A DNA stretch of 64,000 nucleotides from contig NZ_JBBELO010000015.1 in the NCBI RefSeq assembly GCF_037404875.1, forward strand, positions 18,157 through 82,156. Reading direction: 5' to 3'. Every line of letters begins with the position of its first letter. Within the stretch, counting starts at the first letter, position 1. The translations under genes and the position numbers were made by a program. Source of the stretch: Orlajensenia sp037404875 (GTDB lineage Bacteria; Actinomycetota; Actinomycetes; Actinomycetales; Microbacteriaceae). Shown here piece after piece: positions 8,316-17,013 of this stretch. The notes below the pieces were generated by a model that worked only from the letters and a program-made list of their open reading frames with translations, was not told the DNA's origin and ran no database searches.

Positions 8316-8945
8316 ATGACCGAGGAGTTCCACAAGCCCACCAAGTTCCCGTCGCGCGTCTTCGAGGCGTTCCACGGCGGCGATGATCCAGCGCAGCTGA
8401 GCCGCGTCGCGCACGAGACCGCCAACGCTCTGCTCAGCCGGGTTCGCGCCGATCCCGACCCCGAGATCGTCGATCGCCTCGTGACCTACACCGACGAGAA
8501 CGGCATCGACGCCGTCGCCGAGCTGTGGTCGCGCGCATCCGCCCGCAGCCTGCCGGGGGCGCTCTGGCGCATCTACCTGCTGCGACTGCTCATCCGGCAG
8601 GATGCCGTGGGAACCAGCTTCCTGTACCAGCGCGGCACCGAGGTCTCGCGCACCATCGACGAGGTCGTTGCCGGTGCTCCGACGCCGACCGGCCCCGATG
8701 ACATCGTCGTGCTGGCGGATGCGATCCTGCGGGGCCTGTTCACCGGCGACTTCGCCATCGCCCTGGATCGCGCGGCATCCTTCTGCCGGCTCATGGCGGC
8801 CGGGGCTGCGAGCCTCGCCGATGACGCCGACGCGGCCGAGCCCGAGCGCGCCACCGAGCTGACGACCCGCTCCGCCCGCTTCGCCCAGTTGGCGGAGGAG
8901 CTCGGCGCGTGCGCCCGATTGTGGCGGTCGGAGTCGCTGGACTGA
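8316..8945 (+). CDS. conserved actinobacterial protein of unknown function
   Basis: The 209-residue, mostly helical protein begins with MTEEFHKPTKFPSRVFEAF and has the conserved stretches HETANALLSRVRADPDPEIVDRLVTYTDE and WRIYLLRLLIRQD. Homologs are widespread in actinobacteria and, as I recall, are often wrongly labelled 'DNA-directed RNA polymerase subunit beta' in databases. Nothing here resembles RpoB or RpoC. No catalytic motif, signal peptide or membrane segment is seen. A GAGGAG Shine-Dalgarno lies just before the ATG. Function unknown. Confidence 0.85.
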   Translation: MTEEFHKPTKFPSRVFEAFHGGDDPAQLSRVAHETANALLSRVRADPDPEIVDRLVTYTDENGIDAVAELWSRASARSLPGALWRIYLLRLLIRQDAVGTSFLYQRGTEVSRTIDEVVAGAPTPTGPDDIVVLADAILRGLFTGDFAIALDRAASFCRLMAAGAASLADDADAAEPERATELTTRSARFAQLAEELGACARLWRSESLD

Positions 8946-8978
8946 GCCGCATCCGTTCCGATCTGCGAGGCTGGGAGC

Positions 8979-9752
8979 ATGGAACGCACCGATGACGGAA
9001 GTGCAGGCGACGCGGACTACGGCCGTATCGGCGAGGGCTATGCGACGTACCGTCAGCCCGACGAGCGAATCGCGGCCGCGGTCGAGCAGGCGCTCGGCGA
9101 CGCGCGCACCGTGCTGAACGTGGGAGCCGGAGCCGGCTCCTACGAGCCGCGCGGCCGGGCGGTGACCGCGGTCGAGCCCTCCGCCACGATGCGAGCCCAG
9201 CGATCGCCGGAACTGGCCCGCGCGATCGACGCCACCGCTGAGAACCTGCCCTTCGACGACGACAGCTTCGACGCGGCCCTCGCCTCGTTCACGGTGCACC
9301 AGTGGGCCGATCTCGACAAGGGCTTCGCCGAGCTGCGCAGGGTGACCCGAGGCCCGGTCGTCGTGCTGACGTGCGACCCCGCAGCGCTCGACCGGTTCTG
9401 GCTCAACGACTACGCGCCCGAGGTGATCGCCACGGAGGCGGCGCGCTATCCCGCCATCGACCACATCACCGAGGCGCTCGGAGCGCACAGCCGTGTGGAC
9501 GTCGTCCCCATTCCCTTGGACTGTACCGACGGGTTCGGCGAGGCGTACTACGGCAGGCCGGAGGCACTGCTCGATCCCGGAGCCCGCCGTGCCAACTCCG
9601 CGTGGAGTTTCGTAGGCCCGAAGGTGGCGGACCGCTTCGTCCGCGACCTCTCCGACGATCTGGCCACCGGCAAATGGGATGCGGCGCACGGCGTCCTGCG
9701 CGCTCAACCCGAGTTCGAAGGATCGTTGAGACTCGTCATCGGCCTCGAATAG
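8979..9752 (+). CDS. class I SAM-dependent methyltransferase
   Basis: The 257-residue protein has the SAM-binding motif I VLNVGAGAGSYEP (about 46-58). An acidic residue follows at the end of strand 2 (TAVEPS), then a motif II/III region AENLPFDDDSFDAALASFTVHQW, as in UbiE/COQ5-like Methyltransf_11 proteins. Substrate unknown. A GAGGCT box lies 7 nt before the ATG, consistent with leaderless expression. It is 33 bp downstream of the conserved hypothetical gene. Confidence 0.88.
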   Translation: MERTDDGSAGDADYGRIGEGYATYRQPDERIAAAVEQALGDARTVLNVGAGAGSYEPRGRAVTAVEPSATMRAQRSPELARAIDATAENLPFDDDSFDAALASFTVHQWADLDKGFAELRRVTRGPVVVLTCDPAALDRFWLNDYAPEVIATEAARYPAIDHITEALGAHSRVDVVPIPLDCTDGFGEAYYGRPEALLDPGARRANSAWSFVGPKVADRFVRDLSDDLATGKWDAAHGVLRAQPEFEGSLRLVIGLE

Positions 9753-9898
9753 CCGACAGAGGAACACTCTTGCCGGAGCATCGCTTACACTTGATCGTGG
9801 TCGGGCCGCAGTAACCCCGGGCTCCAATATTCGCCGCTCCGAGCGGCCTTGCGCCGAGAGGCGTTCTGCGGTCCGGCCATACTTCTGCCCAGTGCGCC

Positions 9899-10819
9899 TC
9901 AGCGCAGCTGCGGCACGACCTCCGCTGCGATGAGCTCGAGTGCATCGAGGTCGTGGATGTCGAGCAGCTGCAGGTAGATCGTCTCGGCGCCCATGTCACG
10001 GTACTTTCCGATGCGGTCGACGACCTGCGCGGCAGTGCCGCCGAGCGCATCACGACGAGCCGCATCCGCGGTGCGTCCAACCGCCTCCGCACGGCGGGCA
10101 ACTTCGGCGTCGTCGCGTCCGATGATGGTGGTCTGCGCCACCGAGAACCGGACGTCTCCGGGCGGCCTGCCCGCAGCGGCGGATGCCTCTCGAACGCGAT
10201 CGAACGCCGCCGCGGTCTCATCGTCGTTGCCGAACGGCAGGTTGAACTCGCTCGCGTACCGCGCCGCCAGAGCGGGAGTGCGCTTCGCGCCACCACCGCC
10301 GATGATGAGGGGCACGGATGCCTGCGCGGGCTTGGGAAGGGCGGGCGCATCGACGAGGGTGTAGTGCTCGCCGTTGAAGCTGTAGGACTCTCCGACCGGA
10401 GTGGCCCACAGTCCGGTGATGATCTCGAGCTGCTCTTCGAAGCGGTCGAAGCGCTTGCCCGGGAAGGGTATCCCCAGGGCGCGGTGTTCGGCTTCGAACC
10501 AGCCCGTGCCGAGCCCGAGTTCCACCCGCCCGTTCGACATCGCATCCACCTGGGCCACCTGGATGGCCAGCAGCGACGGCAGCCGGAACGTGGCCGACGA
10601 CACGAGCGTTCCGAGTCGGATGCTCGTCGTTTCCCGTGCGAGCGCCCCGAGGGTGACCCACGAGTCCGTCGGACCGGGCAGGCCGTCGCCGGCCATCGTG
10701 AGGAAGTGGTCGCTGCGGAAGAAGGCGTCGAAGCCCAGCCGCTCGGCCGCCTGGGCCATGCGCAACTGGTCCTCGTAGGTCGCGCCCAGCTGCGGTTCGG
10801 TGAAGATGCGGAATCTCAT
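9899..10819 (-). CDS. F420-dependent LLM-class oxidoreductase, TIGR03560-like
   Basis: The 306-residue luciferase-like monooxygenase starts MRFRIFTEPQLGATYEDQLRMAQ. The family blocks include GFDAFFRSDHFLTM, TTSIRLGTLVSSATFRLPSLLAIQVAQVDAMSNGRVELGLGTGWFEAEH and PLIIGGGGAKRTPALAARYASEFNLPF. I chose ATG 10819 rather than the upstream extension because family similarity begins there. It runs divergently from the aminotransferase gene across a 40-bp gap. Substrate unknown; it is a different subfamily from the LLM protein in the galactose cluster. Confidence 0.88.
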   Translation of the reverse strand: MRFRIFTEPQLGATYEDQLRMAQAAERLGFDAFFRSDHFLTMAGDGLPGPTDSWVTLGALARETTSIRLGTLVSSATFRLPSLLAIQVAQVDAMSNGRVELGLGTGWFEAEHRALGIPFPGKRFDRFEEQLEIITGLWATPVGESYSFNGEHYTLVDAPALPKPAQASVPLIIGGGGAKRTPALAARYASEFNLPFGNDDETAAAFDRVREASAAAGRPPGDVRFSVAQTTIIGRDDAEVARRAEAVGRTADAARRDALGGTAAQVVDRIGKYRDMGAETIYLQLLDIHDLDALELIAAEVVPQLR

Positions 10820-10859
10820 GTCATCAGCCTCGCACGCGCCCACGACTAGGGTGATTTTC

Positions 10860-11741
10860 ATGACCTTGCCGCTCACGCTCATCCTCGATCCGCTGCCCGC
10901 CGATGCGACGGATGTCGCGGGCAGCTTCCGCGAGGTCGACGCCTCGGCGCCGGCACTGCGGGTGGGGGAGCTGAGCACGCAGCGCGGCGATGGGATCTTC
11001 GAGACGATCGCCATCGTCGACGGGCATGCGCAGGAGCGCGAGCCGCACCTGGCCCGGCTGGCCCGCTCCGCCGAGATCTGCGACCTCCCCGCCCCGAACC
11101 CGGTGCAGTGGCGCGCCGCGATCGACTACGCCACCGCCAACGTGCCGCAGGAGGGCGAGCTCGCGATGAAGATCGTGCTCAGCCGCGGCGTCGAGCACGG
11201 ACCGGCGCCGACGGCCTGGCTGACCGTGACGGCGGCCGCCGACTTCACCGTCGTGCGCGGCAACGGCATCCGGGTCATCACCCTCGACCGCGGCTATGAC
11301 AGCGGAGCGGCCGAACGGGCGCCGTGGCTGCTGCTCGGCGCGAAGACCCTGAGCTATGCGGTCAACATGGCGGCGCTGCGCGAGGCGAAGCGTCGGGGCG
11401 CCGACGACACCATCTTTCTCACGAGTGACGGCTACGTGATGGAGGGTCCGACCTCGAGCGTCATCGCCCGCATCGACGGCGTGTTCACCACCCCGCGGCC
11501 GTCAGGGTCGATCCTGGCGGGAACGACGCAGGCGAGCCTGTTCGAGTACATCCGCACGCACGAGTACCCCGTGGCCGAACGCGACGTCACTGGTGAGGAA
11601 CTGCGCACGGCAGACGCGATCTGGCTGGTGTCGAGCGTTCGGCTGGCCGCGCCCGTCATCGAGCTCGACGGCATGCCGCTCGCGATCGATCGTGAGCCGA
11701 CGGATGCCTTCACGCGCTACCTGCTGAGCCCGCGCGACTGA
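10860..11741 (+). CDS. class IV aminotransferase / aminodeoxychorismate-lyase-like
   Basis: The 293-residue PLP enzyme belongs to fold-type IV. The Schiff-base lysine is K162 in LLGAKTLSYAVNM, and the cofactor-binding EGPTSSV block (E195) and SILAGTTQASLFEY segment follow. The first half has the family's QRGDGIFETI motif. The best guess is 4-amino-4-deoxychorismate lyase (PabC, p-aminobenzoate for folate), but branched-chain or D-amino-acid aminotransferases cannot be excluded. TAGGGT (10847-10852) lies 7 nt before the ATG, so it is likely leaderless. Confidence 0.82.
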   Translation: MTLPLTLILDPLPADATDVAGSFREVDASAPALRVGELSTQRGDGIFETIAIVDGHAQEREPHLARLARSAEICDLPAPNPVQWRAAIDYATANVPQEGELAMKIVLSRGVEHGPAPTAWLTVTAAADFTVVRGNGIRVITLDRGYDSGAAERAPWLLLGAKTLSYAVNMAALREAKRRGADDTIFLTSDGYVMEGPTSSVIARIDGVFTTPRPSGSILAGTTQASLFEYIRTHEYPVAERDVTGEELRTADAIWLVSSVRLAAPVIELDGMPLAIDREPTDAFTRYLLSPRD

Positions 11742-11756
11742 TCGGGCCTGGGTCAG

Positions 11757-11839
11757 CCGAAAAGCGAGGCGATTCTCGCAGGCACGCCGTGCGCATCCGT
11801 CGGAAGGCGGCGTGGCGCACGAATCGCCTCGCTTTTCGG
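11757..11839. repeat. 19-bp inverted repeat plus direct repeat between convergent genes
   Basis: The arms CCGAAAAGCGAGGCGATTC (11757-11775) and its exact reverse complement (11821-11839) are 45 bp apart between the convergent aminotransferase and pstB genes. A second copy of the core CCTCGCTTTTCGGA follows at 11845-11858. The structure could end transcription from both sides, but the loop is long for an intrinsic terminator and the nested direct repeat argues for a repeat element. Confidence 0.6.
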
Positions 11840-11898
11840 AATCTCCTCGCTTTTCGGAAGGTGGGGGGCGACCCGAAGACGGCGAGGCGCCGGCCGGA

Positions 11899-12678
11899 TC
11901 AACCGAAGCGGCCCGAGACGTAGTCCTCGGTGGCCTGCACGGTGGGGTTCGAGAAGAGCGTCGTCGTGTCGCTGTACTCGATGAGGTTGCCGGGCTTGCC
12001 GGTTCCGGCGATGTTGAAGAACGCCGTCTTGTCGGAGACGCGCGATGCCTGCTGCATGTTGTGGGTCACGATCACGATCGTGTACTCCTGCTTCAGCTCC
12101 TCCATCAGGTCTTCGATGGCGAGCGTCGAGATGGGGTCGAGTGCAGAGCAGGGCTCGTCCATGAGCAGCACGTCGGGGGAGACCGCGATGGCGCGGGCGA
12201 TGCAGAGACGCTGCTGCTGTCCGCCCGAGAGGCTCGAACCGGGCTGGCCGAGGCGGTCCTTGACCTCGTTCCAGAGGTTCGCCCCCCGCAGCGACTGCTC
12301 GATGAGGCCGTCGGACTCGCTCTTCGACATGCGTCGGTTGTTGAGCTTGACGCCGGCGAGCACATTGTCGCCGATCGACATCGTGGGGAACGGGTTCGGG
12401 CGCTGGAAGACCATGCCGACCTGCCGGCGCACGAGCACCGGGTCCACGCCGGGGCCGTAGAGGTTGTTCCCGTCGATGAGCACCTCGCCCTCGACGCGGG
12501 CTCCGGGGATGACCTCGTGCATGCGGTTGAGCGTGCGCAGGAAGGTGGACTTTCCGCATCCCGACGGGCCGATGAAGGCCGTCACGGTGCGGGGCTCGAT
12601 GGTCAGCGACACACCCTCGACGGCGAGGAAGCTGGAGTAGTAGACGTTGAGGTCGTTGACCTCGATGCGCTTGGACAC
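11899..12678 (-). CDS. pstB: phosphate ABC transporter ATP-binding protein
   Basis: The 259-residue cytoplasmic ATPase of the high-affinity phosphate importer has Walker A GPSGCGKST (37-45), the signature LSGGQQQRLCIARAIA and Walker B VLLMDEPCSALDP, and the PstB-typical FQRPNPFPTMSIGDNV Q-loop region. Start is GTG at 12678 with an AAGGA Shine-Dalgarno. It sits 19 bp after pstA as last gene of pstS-C-A-B. Confidence 0.97.
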   Translation of the reverse strand: MSKRIEVNDLNVYYSSFLAVEGVSLTIEPRTVTAFIGPSGCGKSTFLRTLNRMHEVIPGARVEGEVLIDGNNLYGPGVDPVLVRRQVGMVFQRPNPFPTMSIGDNVLAGVKLNNRRMSKSESDGLIEQSLRGANLWNEVKDRLGQPGSSLSGGQQQRLCIARAIAVSPDVLLMDEPCSALDPISTLAIEDLMEELKQEYTIVIVTHNMQQASRVSDKTAFFNIAGTGKPGNLIEYSDTTTLFSNPTVQATEDYVSGRFG

Positions 12679-12697
12679 TGTGGGGATTCCTTGCTTC

Positions 12698-13783
12698 TTA
12701 GCGGCCGTACTTGGGGGCGAAGACCTTGGCGATGATGCGGCCGACGAGGTTCAGCAGCATCACGATCAGGATGAGGGCGAGGGCGGCCGTCCAGGCGCGA
12801 TCGATCGAGTCCTGGGCGTGCAGGCCCGCGGCCTGCGTGTACTGGGTGTAGACGAACACCGGCAGGGTCATCATGCGCTCGTTGAACAGGTCGTAGTTCA
12901 TGCTCGTCGTGAACCCGCAGACGATCAGCAGCGGAGCCGTCTCGCCGATGACGCGGGCGATCGAGAGCATGATGCCCGTCGTGAGGCCCGCGAGCGATGT
13001 CGGCAGCACGATGCGCAGCACGGTGAGCCACTTCGGCACGCCGAGGGCGTAGGACGCCTCGCGCAACTCGTTCGGCACGAGACGCAGGATCTCCTCGCTC
13101 GAGCGCACGACCACCGGGATCATGAGCACCGAGAGGGCGATCGCGCCCATGAACCCGTTGCGGATGCCGGGGCCGAAGAAGAGCGCGAACAGCGCGTAGG
13201 CGAACAGGCCGGCGACGATCGAGGGGATGCCGGTCATCACGTCGACGAAGAACGTGATGCCGCGGGCCAGTGCGCCTCGCCCGTATTCGACGAGGTAGAT
13301 CGAGGTGAGCAGGCCGATGGGCACCGAGATGAGTGCCGCCATCAGGGTGATGAGCAGCGTGCCGGTGATGGCGTGCAGCGCGCCGCCCCCGGGGCCGATC
13401 ACGTTGCGCATCGACTGGGTGAAGAAGGCGATGTCGAAGCGCGCGAGGCCGTTGGTGATGACCGTCCAGGCGAGCGAGATCAGCGGAAGGAGGGCGATCA
13501 CGAAGGCCGTGGCGACCAGCGAGGTGACGAGCCTGTCCATCGCTCGACGGCTGCCCTCCACGAGCAGCGAGATGAGGTAGAGCGCGAGATCGAAAAGCAG
13601 GGTGCCGAAGAACACCGCACCCACGATGTTGAAGTCCTTCGTAGCTCCCGACGCGGCGAGCACGGCGAAGACGGCGCCGAAGATGGCCCAGCTGGCCACG
13701 AGCACCATCCAGGTGGTGCCGCGCGGGAGCTTACCGGCGGTGAAGGCGTTCGACAGGGGCCGGGCCAGGGTCGCGGTGGTCAT
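12698..13783 (-). CDS. pstA: phosphate ABC transporter permease
   Basis: The 361-residue membrane protein carries several hydrophobic helices, and the ABC permease EAA-like loop LREASYALGVPKWLTVLRIVLPTSLAGL. A GIPSIVAGLFAYALF segment is characteristic of PstA. It has an N-terminal extension of about 60 residues with additional hydrophobic segments, common in actinobacterial PstA. I chose ATG 13783, which overlaps the pstC TGA by one base (TGATG), so the two are translationally coupled. Confidence 0.95.
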   Translation of the reverse strand: MTTATLARPLSNAFTAGKLPRGTTWMVLVASWAIFGAVFAVLAASGATKDFNIVGAVFFGTLLFDLALYLISLLVEGSRRAMDRLVTSLVATAFVIALLPLISLAWTVITNGLARFDIAFFTQSMRNVIGPGGGALHAITGTLLITLMAALISVPIGLLTSIYLVEYGRGALARGITFFVDVMTGIPSIVAGLFAYALFALFFGPGIRNGFMGAIALSVLMIPVVVRSSEEILRLVPNELREASYALGVPKWLTVLRIVLPTSLAGLTTGIMLSIARVIGETAPLLIVCGFTTSMNYDLFNERMMTLPVFVYTQYTQAAGLHAQDSIDRAWTAALALILIVMLLNLVGRIIAKVFAPKYGR

Positions 13784-14724
13784 CAGTTGGCTCCCGAGAA
13801 GGCCTTGCGGCGGTTGACGATGTAGCGGGCCAGCACGTTGATGAGCAGCGTCACCACGAACAGCACGAGGCCGGATGCGATGAGCGCGTTCACCGAGACG
13901 CCGGTGGCCTCGGGGAACTGCAGGGCGATGTTCGCGGCGATCGTGTTGGGGCTCTGCGCTTGCAGCACCGCGAACTTCACGACGATCGCGGGAGAGAGCA
14001 CCATCGCGATGGCGAGTGTCTCGCCGAGCGCGCGGCCGAGGCCGAGCATGATGGCCGAGACGATGCCCGAGCGGGCGAAGGGCAGGACGGCGATGCGCAC
14101 CATCTCCCACCGGGTGGCGCCGAGGGCGAGGGCCGCCTCCTCATGAAGTCGGGGAGTCTGCAGGAAGACCTCGCGGCAGATCGCGGTCATGATCGGGATG
14201 ACCATGACGGCCAGCACGACTCCGGCGGTGAGGATGGTGCGCCCCGTTCCCGAGATCGGCGGGGCGAACAGGGGGAACCAGCCCAGATGCTGGCCGAGCC
14301 ACGCGTAGAAGGGCTGAACGAAGGTGGAGAGCGTCGCGATGCCCCACAGGCCGAAGACGACCGACGGAACCGCGGCGAGCAGGTCGATGATGTAGCCGAG
14401 CGTCTGCGCGACCCTGCGCGGCGCGTAGTGCGAGATGAAGAGTGCGATGCCGAGCGAGAGCGGCGTCGCGATGAGCAGCGCCAGGAACGCGGCCCAGATG
14501 GTTCCGAAGACGAGCGGCCAGACGTACTCCCAGAAGTTGGAGGCGTCGTTCGGCAGCTCGCCCGGGGCGGCGAAGATGGCCGGCAGACTCTGCACGACGA
14601 GGAAGATGGCGACCGCTGCGAGGGTCGCGAGGATCAGCGCACCGGCGACGACCGTGCTCGTTGAGAAGATGCGGTCGCCAAGACGGATCTTGGCCTTGGG
14701 AGCACTCGCGGTTGCGACGGACAT
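13783..14724 (-). CDS. pstC: phosphate ABC transporter permease
   Basis: The 313-residue integral membrane partner of PstA has the permease loop EAALALGATRWEMVRIAVLPFARSGI. Family segments LLAAVPSVVFGLWGIATL and ALGETLAIAMVLSP are also present. The start is ATG 14724. It is separated from pstS by 95 bp that contain a strong hairpin, so it is probably expressed at a lower level than pstS although in the same operon. Confidence 0.95.
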   Translation of the reverse strand: MSVATASAPKAKIRLGDRIFSTSTVVAGALILATLAAVAIFLVVQSLPAIFAAPGELPNDASNFWEYVWPLVFGTIWAAFLALLIATPLSLGIALFISHYAPRRVAQTLGYIIDLLAAVPSVVFGLWGIATLSTFVQPFYAWLGQHLGWFPLFAPPISGTGRTILTAGVVLAVMVIPIMTAICREVFLQTPRLHEEAALALGATRWEMVRIAVLPFARSGIVSAIMLGLGRALGETLAIAMVLSPAIVVKFAVLQAQSPNTIAANIALQFPEATGVSVNALIASGLVLFVVTLLINVLARYIVNRRKAFSGAN

Positions 14725-14775
14725 GCGGTGGCTTTCTGTCGTTCGGTTCGGGTGCGGCGGTGCCGAACACCCAAG

Positions 14776-14808
14776 ACTCGGCCTGGGTCGAGGCGACCCA
14801 GGCCGAGT
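14776..14808 (-). terminator. hairpin between pstS and pstC (likely partial terminator)
   Basis: A perfect 15-bp stem (ACTCGGCCTGGGTCG and its complement) with a 3-nt loop lies 12 bp after the pstS stop on the transcribed strand. No U-run follows, so it is better seen as an attenuator or 3'-end stabiliser that raises PstS over PstCAB, as is usual for binding-protein genes. Confidence 0.6.
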
Positions 14809-14819
14809 GAGGTGTGGAG

Positions 14820-15917
14820 TTACTTGATGGTAGCGACCGCGGTCTTGACCTTCTTGGCGAGGTCGGCCGAGAGCGGGGCCGAGCCGGCCTGCTCCGCTGC
14901 GGCCTGCTGGGCGGCGTCGCTGACGATGTAGTCGACGTAGCCCTTCACCAGGTCGGCCTTGGCCGAGTCGGCGTACTGCTGGCAGGCGATCACGTAGCTG
15001 ACGAGCACGAGCGGCCAGGCGTTCTTGTCGGTGTTGGTGCGGTCGATCGCGATCGCGAGGTCGTTGTCCTCACGGCCGTCGGCGATGGGAGAGGCGGCCA
15101 CGACGTCAGCGGCACCGTCAGCGGAGAGCTTGACGAACGAGTCGCCCACCTTCAGCTGCGCGATCGAGAGGCCGGCGGAACCGGACTCGTCGATGTAGGT
15201 GATCGAGTTGGCGGCGTTCTTGGTCGCGTCTGCGACACCCGAGGTGCCCTTGGCGGCGTCGCCGACCTGGAAGGGGAAGGTCTGCGAGGCCGGAGCGGTC
15301 CAGACGTCCTTCGCGTTCGCGGCGAGGTACTCGGTGAAGTTCTGCGTGGTGCCCGAGTCATCGGAACGGTGAACGACCGTGATGGGGGCGGAGGGCAGCG
15401 AGGCACCGGAGTTCAGGGCCTTGATCTTCGCGTCGTCCCACGTCGTGATCGCGCCGCTGAAGATGCCGGCGATGGTGGCCGCATCCAGCTTCAGGTCCTT
15501 CAGGCCCTCGACGTTGTACGCGATGGCGATGGGGGAGATGTAGACGGGAAGGTCGATGCCCTTGGTGTCGGGAGCGCAGGCGGCGAAGGCGCCGGCGAGC
15601 TCCGTGTCCTTCAGGGCGGCGTCCGAGCCGGCGAAGTCGGCTGCGCCCGAGATGAAGCTCGTGCGACCGGCGCCGGAGCCCTGCGGGTCGTAGTTGATGG
15701 TCACGTCCGGGTTGTCGGTCTGGAAGCCGGCGATCCAGGTGGTCTGTGCGGTGCCCTGGGCCGAGGAGCCGATTCCGTTCAGCGTTCCGGAGAGCGCAGG
15801 TGCGTCAGACGTGGGTGCAGCGGACTCGGCCGGTGCCTCATTGGCCGCACACGAGGAGAGTGCGATGGTGGCTGCGATGGCGACCGCGGCCGGCGCGTAG
15901 AAACGCTTCAGGTTCAC
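14820..15917 (-). CDS. pstS: phosphate-binding lipoprotein
   Basis: The 365-residue periplasmic-type binding protein has a lipoprotein signal with lipobox LSSC (acylated C23). The PstS phosphate-contact segments follow: GIGSSAQGTAQ, YDPQGSGAGRTSFISGAADFAGSDA and HRSDDSGTTQNFTEYL. Start is GTG at 15917 with GAAAGGG upstream. It delivers phosphate to PstCAB. About 96 bp upstream lies a candidate PHO-box-like motif shared with phoU. Confidence 0.96.
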   Translation of the reverse strand: MNLKRFYAPAAVAIAATIALSSCAANEAPAESAAPTSDAPALSGTLNGIGSSAQGTAQTTWIAGFQTDNPDVTINYDPQGSGAGRTSFISGAADFAGSDAALKDTELAGAFAACAPDTKGIDLPVYISPIAIAYNVEGLKDLKLDAATIAGIFSGAITTWDDAKIKALNSGASLPSAPITVVHRSDDSGTTQNFTEYLAANAKDVWTAPASQTFPFQVGDAAKGTSGVADATKNAANSITYIDESGSAGLSIAQLKVGDSFVKLSADGAADVVAASPIADGREDNDLAIAIDRTNTDKNAWPLVLVSYVIACQQYADSAKADLVKGYVDYIVSDAAQQAAAEQAGSAPLSADLAKKVKTAVATIK

Positions 15918-16012
15918 AGGGGGTCCCTTTCAGGGTGTGAGTGCAAGAGTCGGGCCGGTACTCGGCCCGGTCATGACCGTAGGTGCGACGCATGAAGCAC
16001 CGGCTCACGGGT

Positions 16013-16031
16013 GGTAAACGGAACCTTAACG
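16013..16031 (-). promoter_or_regulatory. candidate PHO box upstream of pstS
   Basis: On the minus strand the site reads CGTTAAGGTTCCGTTTACC. It contains two GTTnnnn heptamers spaced 11 bp apart, the layout of actinobacterial RegX3/PhoP sites. The core CGTTAA-n2-TTCCGT recurs upstream of phoU (24952-24974) in the same orientation relative to the gene. Binding by RegX3 is inference. Confidence 0.45.
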
Positions 16032-16077
16032 AATGGCCACGATCCGCTCAGCGACAGCCCGCCCAGGCACCGCGCGA

Positions 16078-17013
16078 TCAGACCCGCGGCGAGTGCGTCT
16101 CGATCGCGATGATGCCCGAGCTCGGGTTCGTGCGCGAGAGGTGCACGACCGAGAACGCCCCGGTGTCGAGGTCCGCTGCGTCGTTCACGTACGAGCCCGT
16201 CACGGTTCCGGTCGCGAGCGCGATCTCCCGCAGGATCTCGCCGAGCAGCGGCCCGTGACTGCAGATCACGGCCGTCTTGCGCGCACGCACGCGTTTGCCG
16301 ACGATCGCACGGATGTCGGCCGTGCCCTCCTCGAAGGCGTCCTGGCTGATGGCGTCCGTGCGTCGCACCTCGATGCCGGTCGCCACGGCGAGCGGTGTCA
16401 CCGTGGTGACGCAGCGGGTCGCCGAGCTCGTGATGATGCGCCGCGGCCTCCAGGCCAGCAGGGTCGGCACCATCGCCGCGGCCTGCTTCACACCCCGGTC
16501 GGCAAGCGGGCGGGTGGCATCCGACTTCTTCCACTCACCCCGTGCCATCGCCTTGGCATGGCGCAGCACGACGAGGGCGAAGGTCTGCGTGACTCCCGCC
16601 TCGACGAGCTTCGCGAAGGCCTCGAGAATCTCGACGTCGGTGGAGTAGCTGAGATAGGTGCGCGCCTTCTTCACGCTCACCCACTCCAGCGCGGCGATCT
16701 CGCCGTTCGGGATGAATGTCGATCGCGTGATCGCATCGTCCGTCACCTCGGCGGCCCAGTAATGCACGATCTTGTTACGGCCGCTGCCGATCGTGTAGTG
16801 CGAGACGCCGACGGGCACGCCGAGGGCGACCGTGAGCCCGGTCTCCTCCTTGATCTCGCGCACCGCGGTCTGCGGAAGGGTCTCGCCGGGGTCGACCTTG
16901 CCCTTGGGGATGGTGACGTCGCCGTGCACCGTGCGATGCACCACGAGGATCATGATCTTGCCGTCGACCTCGCGCCAGCAGACTGCGCCGGCGGCGAAGA
17001 CGGCCGTCGTCAC
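16078..17013 (-). CDS. mutT1: MutT1-type NUDIX hydrolase with histidine-phosphatase domain
   Basis: The 311-residue two-domain protein has an N-terminal NUDIX domain with the Nudix box from GKVDPGETLPQT to REIKEETGL (about 38-60), and a C-terminal SixA-like histidine phosphatase domain beginning VVLRHAKAM (R151-H152). This fusion is the mycobacterial MutT1 type, which degrades 8-oxo-dGTP and diadenosine polyphosphates. Start is GTG at 17013, overlapping the ppk stop by 4 nt (GTGA). The ppk-mutT1 pairing is conserved in actinobacteria. Confidence 0.9.
   Translation of the reverse strand: MTTAVFAAGAVCWREVDGKIMILVVHRTVHGDVTIPKGKVDPGETLPQTAVREIKEETGLTVALGVPVGVSHYTIGSGRNKIVHYWAAEVTDDAITRSTFIPNGEIAALEWVSVKKARTYLSYSTDVEILEAFAKLVEAGVTQTFALVVLRHAKAMARGEWKKSDATRPLADRGVKQAAAMVPTLLAWRPRRIITSSATRCVTTVTPLAVATGIEVRRTDAISQDAFEEGTADIRAIVGKRVRARKTAVICSHGPLLGEILREIALATGTVTGSYVNDAADLDTGAFSVVHLSRTNPSSGIIAIETHSPRV

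Noticed and set aside
13949..14664. Long open frames antisense to pstC, pstA, ppk and groEL
   Set aside because: High-GC DNA gives long shadow frames; these are rich in Arg, Asp and Gly without family motifs and run across confirmed genes.
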